Assembly: GCF_000383235.1 (NCBI RefSeq)
Contig: NZ_KB910927.1
Location: 62,001 to 126,000, forward strand
Origin: Bacillus sp. 123MFChir2
GTDB lineage: Bacteria; Bacillota; Bacilli; Bacillales; Bacillaceae_G
Reading direction: 5' to 3'
Length of the DNA stretch: 64,000 nucleotides
The position numbers were made by a program, and so were the translations under genes. Positions 26,334 to 33,268 of the stretch are shown one piece after another. The notes under the pieces are model-generated. The model saw only the letters and a list, made by a program, of their open reading frames with translations. It searched no databases and had not been told where the DNA came from. Every line of letters starts with the position of its first letter. Positions within the stretch are counted from its first letter, which is position 1.

Positions 26334-27342
26334 CTAGCATCATTGTACTTTTCACCGTTGAACCTTTCACCAAGAGCTCCAGTTCAAACTCGTACACTTC
26401 TTTATTTCGATAATTTTTCGTATGAATTTTATCCATCATCAGTTCCACAACTTTATGTGCCATATCATCAATTGGCTGATCAATTGTTGTAATACCTGAA
26501 TCTGTAATTTGTGATAAGAACTGATTATTAAAACCAACTACAGCTAAATCATCAGGAATGCTCCAGCCCTTTTTGCTTGCTTCTGCGATGATTCCTGCTG
26601 CGACCTCATCTCCCCCTGCCAAAATAGCGGTAGGATTTTTTTTGTCTTCCAAAAACTCATAAAATATATTTTTCCCATCTTCAATAGAGTAAGCGCTTTC
26701 AACGAAGTCAATTGACTCCACTTGTTTACTCGCTTCTGTTACAGCACGCAAAAAGCCCATTTTTCTCTGTTGATTAATTACCTTTGTCTCTCTGCCACGA
26801 CAGAATACAAGATGATGGTACCCTTGATCTAATACATGTTTCGCAGCTATGTATGCTCCTTGTGCATGATCAAAGTTTACAGTTGGGATGTTTGCTTCTT
26901 CAATATATTCATTGCATAAAACAATCGGTCCATGCTGTAAATAAGGCTCAACATCCTCCCAAGCATTTTCAAGTGAACATAAAATAATCCCATCTACTTG
27001 TTTCGTAGATAATAGCTGTAAATACTCCATCTCTTTCTCTGGTAAATATCTTGTTTGACAAATAATCAGTTTATATTTATGATCTGAAGCTACCATTTCA
27101 ATTGCCTCAATAAATTTACTGAAAAAAGGATTTGTCACACGTGGAACCAACACTGCAATTGTTTCCGTCTTTTGCTTACGTAGTCTTCTCGCCGCAGAAT
27201 TCGGAACAAATCCAAGATGTTTCATTGCTAATTGTACTCTCTTTTTCTTTTCGTCCGATACATACGGATGGTTATTAATCACCCGAGAAACCGTTGTTCT
27301 TGATAACCCCGCTAATTTCGCTACGTCCTCGATAGTCGACAC
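26329..27342 (-). CDS. LacI-family transcriptional regulator
   Basis: 337 residues starting at the GTG at 27342 (AAAGGGGGAAATTTC upstream); the longer frame back to 27513 is untenable because the DNA-binding domain begins right here (STIEDVAKLAGLSRTTVSRV). The N-terminal helix-turn-helix is followed by the hinge and a periplasmic-binding-protein-like sugar domain (AVLVPRVTNPFFSKFIEAIE; GDEVAAGIIAEA). A TGAAAACGTTTTCT operator lies 19 bp upstream. No sugar genes are adjacent, so the effector is unknown. It is near DegA-type regulators in overall character, but I would not assign the name. Confidence 0.88.
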   Translation of the reverse strand: MSTIEDVAKLAGLSRTTVSRVINNHPYVSDEKKKRVQLAMKHLGFVPNSAARRLRKQKTETIAVLVPRVTNPFFSKFIEAIEMVASDHKYKLIICQTRYLPEKEMEYLQLLSTKQVDGIILCSLENAWEDVEPYLQHGPIVLCNEYIEEANIPTVNFDHAQGAYIAAKHVLDQGYHHLVFCRGRETKVINQQRKMGFLRAVTEASKQVESIDFVESAYSIEDGKNIFYEFLEDKKNPTAILAGGDEVAAGIIAEASKKGWSIPDDLAVVGFNNQFLSQITDSGITTIDQPIDDMAHKVVELMMDKIHTKNYRNKEVYEFELELLVKGSTVKSTMMLA

Positions 27343-27360
27343 GAAATTTCCCCCTTTAAA

Positions 27361-27374
27361 TGAAAACGTTTTCT
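27361..27374 (-). promoter_or_regulatory. LacI/CcpA-type operator (cre-like)
   Basis: TGAAAACGTTTTCT matches the cre consensus TGWNANCGNTNWCA except at the last base. It is placed to control the regulator itself, by autorepression or CcpA. Confidence 0.6.
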
Positions 27375-27581
27375 TAATTAGAATTATATAGTATATAATT
27401 GGAAACTGCAACATACCTTGTAAAGAAAATACTATATTAATATTGTAAATGTTAAAAACGAGGAAAGAATAGTTGTAAACAGTAGAAAAAATAGCGTTAT
27501 AGAGGGACATCAAGTTAATCTTTCAATAGACATAAAATGGATCATCTTCCCCGTAATATCCATAGAAATATGATCTATATA
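27375..27581. other. Upstream region of the LacI gene, no gene seen
   Basis: AT-rich sequence with no supported frame or repeat before the bcr1 remnant. Confidence 0.4.
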
Positions 27582-27712
27582 TATTAAACACACAAGTCAT
27601 CGTTATGCAAAATACCATATGACCGCTACTTGCTTTCTTCTTTTGTTTCAAATCTGGCATGTGGCAGACCGTTTCCATGCGAGGCCAGACAATCTCATCC
27701 ATCTAAAAAGGG
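27582..27712 (-). repeat. bcr1-type repeat, 3' part replaced
   Basis: Reverse copy with CGTTATGCAAAATACCATAT, CTGGCATGTGGCAGACC, ATGCGAGGCCAGA and CTCATCCATCTAAAAAG. It ends abruptly where an insertion-sequence-like end starts. Confidence 0.75.
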
Positions 27713-27807
27713 ACTGTCCCAAAAGGGTAAGTTCCTCCAAAATGTAAAAATAAAAAGGAGTGTCACATAGTCAAAAATTCGACTTATGGGGCAGCTCCTT
27801 CTTTTTT
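27711..27807. mobile_element. Relic carrying insertion-sequence-like ends
   Basis: GGGACTGTCCCAAAAGGGTA at one side and GACTTATGGGGCAGCTCCTT at the other look like termini of an IS. Between them is an imperfect inverted repeat AAGGAGTGTCACATAGTC / GACTTATGGGGCAGCTCCTT. There is no transposase. The stem is followed by CTTTTTT on the plus side and may double as a terminator beside the chemoreceptor gene. Confidence 0.5.
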
Positions 27808-27827
27808 ATTATATTTACAAATAAATT

Positions 27828-29546
27828 TTATTCTTCAATTTTAAATTGCGAAATTAACCTTTCTAATTCTTTGATTTTCCCCTTTACTTGCATAGACTGA
27901 TTTGTTATTTCTGTAATGGATGATGCTTGTGTTTGAATTGCTTGTACAGTCTCATTCGTATCTTTCGCTACTCCTGTAGAAGTTTCTGATACTACTGATA
28001 ATGAAGCGTTAACTTCTTCCGTCCCAGCAGACATTTCTTCAGTTGTAGCTGATACTTCTTGAATTTGACTTGTTATCTTATGAATATCTGTCATAATTGT
28101 TGAAAATGCTCGGTCTGCTTCATTAGCGGTATTTTTTCCTTGCGCCGCTTCTTCTTGTCCTTTTTTCATAATTTGAACGGTATCTTTTGTATCTTGTTGG
28201 ATAGATTTAATTAGGTCATTAATTTCATTTGCAGATTGCTTTGATTGTTCGGCTAAGTCTCTTACTTCTGCTGCAACAACTGCAAACCCTTTCCCATTGT
28301 CCCCTGCACGTGCGGCTTCAATTGCAGCATTTAAAGCAAGAAGGTTTGTTTGTTCCGCAATATTCGTAATGGCATTTAAAGCTTTATCTATGTCTTGCGT
28401 GCGCGTAACAAGACGCTCTATCACTTTAGACGTTTCTTCAACAACTTTGTGGACGCTATTCATTTGTGTAATAGATTGCTGGATTACTTTACTTCCATTG
28501 TTTATACGCTCTGTCGTAACAATAGATATTTCCGCAACAGTAGAAGCCGATTCGGCTACAGTTTGAACTCCACTAGCTACGTCATTCATTGCTATTGAAC
28601 TTTCTTGCATACTCGTAACTTGCCCTTCTATTTGTTTGTTCACTTCATAAATCGTTTGAACTGCTTCGTTAGAGATTTGAGATGCCTGTTTCGTATTTTG
28701 CAGCATACTATCAGTAGAGGAAGTAACTTCTTGTGTTGTTACCTTTATTTTCCCAATTAGTTGTTGTAGATTGTCTAACATATGATTAAAAGAGGTAACT
28801 ATTTTTCCTAATTCATCATTCGCTTGATAAGAAGTACGTACTACTAAATTTCCGTCTGCTACTTCTTGCATATCATGCTGTAATAAAGCAATTGGGCGTT
28901 GAATAGCTATTTTAATGATATATCCAATAAATATAATAACTGCAACCGATACCACCGAAATAATGATAAACATCAGTATTGTAGTTTGTGCACTACTAGC
29001 ATTACTTTTCTGTAATTGCTCTGCATTTTCACCATTATACTTAATAAGTTTTTTAATACCGTTAATTGAGTTTTGCATAATAGGCTCAACTTCTTTTAAA
29101 TAATAAGCATAAGCCTCTTCATTTTTATTTTGCATTGCTAAATTTTGCCCTTCACGGAATCGTTTCCTTAACTCTTGATAATCTTTTTGAAAATCCTCAT
29201 ATAATTGTTTTTCTTCTTTGGCGCTAATTTTAGACTCGAATTTTTTAAATAATTCATCATTTTGTTTACGTACTTTATCTATATGATCTACTAGTTCTTT
29301 ATCCTTTTTTTCATCAGTTGTGTTCATCAGTTCCATAAAATTGTAATTCATATAGTAAAAGTTAGATTCTACAGATTCTATCCAGTAAATCGGAAGTAAC
29401 CTGTCGTCATACATACTTGTAGAAGCCTCACCTGTCTTTTTTAATGCGACAACTCCTATAATTGATAAGAGAATGCATGCAATACTAGCTGTAATCATTA
29501 ATAGATTTAATTTCGTGCTAATTTTACCGTTTTTTATAAATAACAT
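27828..29546 (-). CDS. Methyl-accepting chemotaxis protein
   Basis: Chemoreceptor of 572 residues. First membrane helix about 13-36, extracellular four-helix-bundle sensor of the 4HB_MCP kind (37-188), second helix 189-214, HAMP domain (214-267, ending [10 protein letters not shown]) and a cytoplasmic signalling domain with the conserved hairpin tip [20 protein letters not shown] and [18 protein letters not shown]. Ligand unknown. It is transcribed alone from a start with GGAAGGTCGGGGTG upstream. Confidence 0.94.
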   Translation of the reverse strand: MLFIKNGKISTKLNLLMITASIACILLSIIGVVALKKTGEASTSMYDDRLLPIYWIESVESNFYYMNYNFMELMNTTDEKKDKELVDHIDKVRKQNDELFKKFESKISAKEEKQLYEDFQKDYQELRKRFREGQNLAMQNKNEEAYAYYLKEVEPIMQNSINGIKKLIKYNGENAEQLQKSNASSAQTTILMFIIISVVSVAVIIFIGYIIKIAIQRPIALLQHDMQEVADGNLVVRTSYQANDELGKIVTSFNHMLDNLQQLIGKIKVTTQEVTSSTDSMLQNTKQASQISNEAVQTIYEVNKQIEGQVTSMQESSIAMNDVASGVQTVAESASTVAEISIVTTERINNGSKVIQQSITQMNSVHKVVEETSKVIERLVTRTQDIDKALNAITNIAEQTNLLALNAAIEAARAGDNGKGFAVVAAEVRDLAEQSKQSANEINDLIKSIQQDTKDTVQIMKKGQEEAAQGKNTANEADRAFSTIMTDIHKITSQIQEVSATTEEMSAGTEEVNASLSVVSETSTGVAKDTNETVQAIQTQASSITEITNQSMQVKGKIKELERLISQFKIEE

Positions 29547-29742
29547 TTACACCCCGACCTTCCTTTTATCCTAATATTTAATTATATGGTTATATTTTGA
29601 AAACAAAAAAGTAAAAAATAATAATTTTCCCCTTTTTTGCAATAAAACCCCATCTTAATTACTGCGTATAGAATGGATTCCTCTTCTTATTATAGCAATG
29701 TAATATCTTGGGATTTTATGAAATATTGCATATGAAAATACG

Positions 29743-29771
29743 TTGTAAAATTTACCATTTTATATTAAAAT
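29743..29771 (+). promoter_or_regulatory. Candidate promoter of the small peptide gene
   Basis: TTGTAA (29743-29748), a 17-bp spacer and TAAAAT (29766-29771), placing a transcript start near 29778. Confidence 0.45.
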
Positions 29772-29833
29772 AGTGTTATAAATGCATCATTAAATGTTCA
29801 GAAAATAAAGATAGATTATCTACAGAAATCGAA

Positions 29834-29902
29834 ATGGCAGTTTTAAAATTTCTAGGTGCACTAATTCCATTAGTAAAGGATCTTTTAAAAGCAGTAATGT
29901 AA
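29834..29902 (+). CDS. Possible 22-residue amphipathic peptide
   Basis: The ATG frame encodes MAVLKFLGALIPLVKDLL and KAVM, then TAA. Charged or breaking residues (K5, G8, P12, K15, D16, K19) fall on one face every 3-4 positions and the rest is Leu/Ile/Val/Ala/Phe, the layout of phenol-soluble-modulin or delta-lysin-like peptides and of some type I toxins. A promoter-like pair lies 60 bp upstream and a 14-bp perfect terminator stem 38 bp downstream, so an independent short transcript is credible. No strong ribosome site is visible. Function is inferred only from the helix pattern. Confidence 0.5.
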   Translation: MAVLKFLGALIPLVKDLLKAVM

Positions 29903-29939
29903 GTGGTATTTGTTGCCATTATATTTTACAATTACTATA

Positions 29940-29972
29940 CAAATGACCTGTGTATTGAACACAGGTCATTTG
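29940..29972 (+). terminator. Strong terminator of the small peptide transcript
   Basis: Perfect 14-bp stem CAAATGACCTGTGT / ACACAGGTCATTTG with a 5-base loop, then a T-rich tail. Confidence 0.8.
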
Positions 29973-30032
29973 TATGTATTCCGCTTTCTTTTACTTGTTG
30001 TTCCGAAATAGAAGCTCTAACTGTGAAAGATA

Positions 30033-30150
30033 ATATATAAATCTAAATTAAAAACCTGACATAAAACCATTCTTTTTCGCTGGGCGAGAGCATCTGGCCA
30101 TGCATAGAAGCGACTTAGATGTTAAAAAGTCAATTTGTATTTATATATAT
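30033..30150 (+). repeat. Short bcr1 with internal deletion
   Basis: Both ends are intact (ATATATAAATCTAAATTAAA with AACCTGACAT; GACTTAGATGTTAAAAAGTC with AATTTGTATTTATATA). The middle jumps from GGCCATGCATAGAAGCG straight to ACTTAGATG. This is the MITE-like minimal form. Confidence 0.88.
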
Positions 30151-30257
30151 GTACCATTTTTATAAGTTTTGTAGCTACTCAGTCACTCTATGAAAAACCG
30201 ATAGAAAAGCATTTTTTCAAGTGATCGAGTGGGACGTATTTTCGCTGTAATTATAGC

Positions 30258-30407
30258 TCACCCTTGAAGTAGCTTGTAAATATCTTCTTTTACAGGAATG
30301 GAAGATATTGCTCCTTTTCCTGTTGTAGTAAGAGCCCCGCTTGCATTTGCAAATGTTAATATTTCCTGCCAATGCATATGAAGCACCTCTTCTCCATCAT
30401 TATGGAT
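30258..30407 (-). pseudogene. 3' remnant of a PfkB-family sugar kinase gene
   Basis: The minus-strand frame reads EILTFANASGALTTTGKGAI and then SSIPVKEDIYKLLQG before TGA. FANASGALTTTGKGAIxxxP is the characteristic C-terminal segment of ribokinase/fructokinase-type enzymes. The rest of the gene is absent, and the remnant meets a bcr1-like TATATAAATCC motif at its 5' side, so the deletion may have happened there. Confidence 0.75.
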
Positions 30408-30571
30408 TTATATACTTTGAAAATCAAAAGTATTTGTATTCTCATACATCGAAAACCCAACCTTACAATTTCGTAAGATTAATGTAATAATTATAAATTG
30501 TCCCTAATTTATGTTTTTTTGTAAAATAATAGATATAAAAGTTATTCAAATTATTTTCAGGGGGAACAATC

Positions 30572-31276
30572 GTGAAAAAGGGCATCATCGTACTAGTAAT
30601 CTTATACATCGTCCTAACTGTTCAAACAATTTCTTCGCTTTTTGGAAAGGAACATTATAACGACGCTGTAAACAAGCTAAAAGAAACAAAAGAAGTATCC
30701 TCTTTTCAAACAGCGAAAGATGGTGTGATCCTATTAAAGGGAAACATAACGGCTGAACAACCAGTAAAAGATGAAACAATGGTAAAGAAAGAATTTGCTT
30801 TACTCGAAAAAAAATCATATAGAAGAAAAAAATTAAGTTGGAAAAGCATGGATACCGAAAAACATATTCCAGCGCACCTTTCTATAAATGGGGAGGCACT
30901 TCCTGCTTTAAACGAAAAAGAAGTTCGCTTGGCAATCGAACCTATCCCACTTTCTTCAAAAGATGTTACTACAACTGAGGAATACACATTAAAAAAAGAC
31001 GATACACAATTAACAATACGTAGTAAAGGGTATCGCTATCACGGGATTGAAAATAACACGGAAGCTCTCATTTTTGGAGTGAAAAAAGAAAACACACTTG
31101 AAGGCTATAATGGTTCTGAAATTATAGTAGGAAAAACGAAAGAAGAAATTATAAAAAATATGAAAATGAAAACACTCTTTGAAAAATATGCACCATTTGC
31201 TTGGGGCGTTTTTACACTTATCCTTGTTAGTTACGGCGTACACCGTTCTCGTAAAAAGAAAAAGCTTTTCCGATAG
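30572..31276 (+). CDS. Membrane protein of unknown function with two terminal helices
   Basis: 234 residues from a GTG start with CAGGGGGAACAATC upstream. An N-terminal helix (about 4-22) and a C-terminal helix (about 207-225) flank a soluble domain of about 180 residues, followed by a basic tail (HRSRKKKKLFR). The soluble part starts with GVILLKGNITAEQPV and has alternating strands. Overall shape recalls GIDE-type two-helix proteins, but I see no zinc-finger cysteines, so the family is unassigned. Confidence 0.72.
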   Translation: MKKGIIVLVILYIVLTVQTISSLFGKEHYNDAVNKLKETKEVSSFQTAKDGVILLKGNITAEQPVKDETMVKKEFALLEKKSYRRKKLSWKSMDTEKHIPAHLSINGEALPALNEKEVRLAIEPIPLSSKDVTTTEEYTLKKDDTQLTIRSKGYRYHGIENNTEALIFGVKKENTLEGYNGSEIIVGKTKEEIIKNMKMKTLFEKYAPFAWGVFTLILVSYGVHRSRKKKKLFR

Positions 31277-31296
31277 ATTGTTGTTTTTGCGATAAA

Positions 31297-31328
31297 AATA
31301 AGACCTCAGATTAAATCGAGGTCTTATT
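31297..31328 (+). terminator. Terminator after the two-helix membrane protein
   Basis: Stem AATAAGACCTC / GAGGTCTTATT with a TTTATTT tail. Confidence 0.8.
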
Positions 31329-31450
31329 TATTTATGAACGATAGTGATATTAATCTTCATCACAATTTCCAACTTGAAACAATAATCCAAATACATGCAC
31401 AAGATCGAATTCGGAAATCAGCTTCACGAATGTAAATATTTACTAAAAGT

Positions 31451-31927
31451 TTATCTTTTGCGCACATTCGCATTTAGAATATTTTTGCATTTTCTGATAG
31501 TTCGTTTGATTTGCTGATTTTCAAAAAAATAAACCTCTGTACCTGACCAAATAAAAACCCAACACACAATACTTAATACTCCTGCAATATAGGCATGACT
31601 GCTTGAAAGCTTCAAGTATATTATCCCAACAATAATACCAATCACAAACAAAATAATTGCCTTTTTGACATTTCTAGCATGTGTATCTTCCTCTTCATCC
31701 AAAAGATTAGAAAAAGTATTAAACGTGGCAGCCTTCAATGACTTTTCGTCAAAATCATTCTGACCAACAAAAGATATTTCTATGTCTTTTCTTTTGCCAC
31801 TGTGCAGCTTTGACAAAAGAAAATCTTCAAGGTCAGAGCTTAGGTGAACATCATCCGGGCTATAATATCTTGAAAACGGAGTATCTGTTTCATCTAAATA
31901 GATATTTATACTTAATTCATCTTTCAT
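31451..31927 (-). CDS. Small membrane protein of unknown function
   Basis: 158 residues: an acidic N-terminal soluble part (1-85, rich in Asp/Glu), two closely spaced hydrophobic helices (about 87-106 and 111-131), and a basic end (KNILNANVRKR). ATG at 31927 with AAAGGAGGTTAAC upstream, an excellent ribosome site. No family recognised. A bcr1 copy lies just upstream of it. Confidence 0.72.
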   Translation of the reverse strand: MKDELSINIYLDETDTPFSRYYSPDDVHLSSDLEDFLLSKLHSGKRKDIEISFVGQNDFDEKSLKAATFNTFSNLLDEEEDTHARNVKKAIILFVIGIIVGIIYLKLSSSHAYIAGVLSIVCWVFIWSGTEVYFFENQQIKRTIRKCKNILNANVRKR

Positions 31928-31954
31928 GTTAACCTCCTTTGAATTCTATTTACT

Positions 31955-32181
31955 GTATATACAAGTTAAAAAACCCTTTTATTTTAGGCGAGGACGAGAC
32001 ATCTGCCTATGCATAGAAGCGGTCAGGGCCTTTTCCTGCCACATGCGAGGTTTAAAACAAAAATGCAGGTCATGTTGTATTCTGCCTAGCAGCGACTTAC
32101 AAAGAAAATCGGAGCCGACTGTTTAGGCCCATTGGCTAAGGAGGCAGAGCTAGACAAAGATGCCACAAAATGAACATGGAT
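31955..32181 (+). repeat. bcr1-type repeat with foreign-looking right side
   Basis: Core GGCGAGGACGAGACATCTGC, TATGCATAGAAGCGGTCAGG and CCTTTTCCTGCCACATGCGA is clear up to CAGCGACTTAC at 32101. About 60 bp of unrelated sequence then precede a terminal CATGGATGTATATAG. Either an insertion or a composite of two copies. Confidence 0.75.
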
Positions 32182-32293
32182 GTATATAGTTGAAAGTCCA
32201 CCTTTTATCAGTATGGTCAAGATCACAACAATTCTTACGAAAACAGCGAAAGAAAAAAATAGTATCATATAACAAAAAACTAAAGGGATAGTA

Positions 32294-32668
32294 TTATCCC
32301 CTATATCCCTCCATCCTCTTATAGTAATCAATCTTTCCATCAATTTCTGCCAGGTTATCATTCAATTTTTTGATTTCTTTAAGAACTTTATTTTGATGCA
32401 TTTCTAACAATTCTCGTCTTGCACTTATTGTAGATTCACCTTGGCTTCTTAGATCAGAAAAGTGCTTCATATCTGTAATGGACATTCCCGTTACTCTTAA
32501 ACGAATTAAGAAATTAATCCAGGAAATATCAGATTCAGAATACTGACGATAACCGTTTATATCTCGTTTCACTTCATTAAGTAAGCCAATTTTTTCATAG
32601 TAACGCAAAGTGTGCACACTAAGTTCCGTCATCTTTGAAATTTGTTTAATAGTAAATACTTTTTCCAT
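32294..32668 (-). CDS. MerR-family transcriptional regulator
   Basis: 124 residues from the ATG at 32668. The N-terminal winged helix (FTIKQISKMTELSVHTLRYY, EKIGLL) is typical, with NGYRQYSESDISWINFLIRL in the second wing and a long coiled dimer helix. The C-terminus lacks cysteines for metal binding, as in the AdhR/NmlR-like group that answers aldehydes or electrophiles. The earlier ATG at 32677 overlaps a TATAAT box (32676-32681), so it cannot start the protein if that box is the promoter. Divergent to its probable target gene. Confidence 0.88.
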   Translation of the reverse strand: MEKVFTIKQISKMTELSVHTLRYYEKIGLLNEVKRDINGYRQYSESDISWINFLIRLRVTGMSITDMKHFSDLRSQGESTISARRELLEMHQNKVLKEIKKLNDNLAEIDGKIDYYKRMEGYRG

Positions 32669-32696
32669 AAAATTCATTATAACACAAGAAAAGGGA

Positions 32697-32727
32697 TTGC
32701 TTTAGAGTGCACTCTAAGGTGTAGCAT
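32697..32727 (+). promoter_or_regulatory. MerR-type promoter with palindrome in a 19-bp spacer
   Basis: TTGCTT (32697-32702), 19-bp spacer, TAGCAT (32722-32727). The perfect palindrome TTAGAGTGCACTCTAA (32702-32717) fills the spacer. Over-long spacers untwisted by the bound regulator are the hallmark of MerR promoters. It faces the decarboxylase-like gene. Confidence 0.8.
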
Positions 32728-32808
32728 GTATTCGAGGGTTATCGTTTCATCAATTAGAAGTACGCAACATATACGTACTAAATAATAAATTCCTAGGAGG
32801 TAAATGAG

Positions 32809-33213
32809 ATGAATACTGAACGTTATGAACGCGGCTGGCAAAAGCTTGTAGAAGTAGATGGAGAAGGTGGACAACGGGTCCTAGATTCACTAAAAGATAT
32901 TGCTCCTGATCTCGGCAAATATGTTGTTGAATTCGCTTTTGGCGATATCTATTCTCGAAAAGAACTTGACCTAAAACAACGTCAATTAGTTACAATCGCA
33001 TCACTAACTACACAGGGTGGCTGTGAACCACAACTCACTGTCCACATTAACGCTGCACTTCATGTTGGTCTTTCACCAGATGAAATCGTAGAAGCAATCA
33101 TGCACTGCACTCCTTACACTGGCTTTCCACGAGTCCTTAACGCTATCTTTGTGGCAAAGCGAATTTTTGAAGAACAGAAACTGAATTTAGAATCAGAAAC
33201 TGTTCCAAAATAA
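32809..33213 (+). CDS. Carboxymuconolactone decarboxylase family protein
   Basis: 134-residue AhpD-fold protein. The signature helix TTQGGCEPQLTVHINAAL contains C72 and H79, and IMHCTPYTGFPRVLNA is the second conserved segment. It lacks the CxxC of true AhpD reductases, so it may be a decarboxylase-like or peroxide/aldehyde-handling protein. CCTAGGAGGTAAATGAG gives a perfect ribosome site. Divergent MerR regulator and promoter architecture suggest induction by a reactive small molecule. Confidence 0.9.
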   Translation: MNTERYERGWQKLVEVDGEGGQRVLDSLKDIAPDLGKYVVEFAFGDIYSRKELDLKQRQLVTIASLTTQGGCEPQLTVHINAALHVGLSPDEIVEAIMHCTPYTGFPRVLNAIFVAKRIFEEQKLNLESETVPK

Positions 33214-33232
33214 AACCACTCTCTATAACAAA

Positions 33233-33263
33233 AAATCCTAAAGGCTACAAGCCTTTAGGATTT
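33233..33263. terminator. Bidirectional terminator
   Basis: Stem AAATCCTAAAGGCT / AGCCTTTAGGATTT serves the convergent decarboxylase-like gene and yhgE. Confidence 0.8.
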
Positions 33264-33268
33264 ATCAA

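Noticed and set aside
31335-31445. Short minus-strand frame ending DLVHVFGLLFQVGNCDED
   Set aside because: It looks protein-like, perhaps the end of a lost gene, but is too short and unmatched to call.
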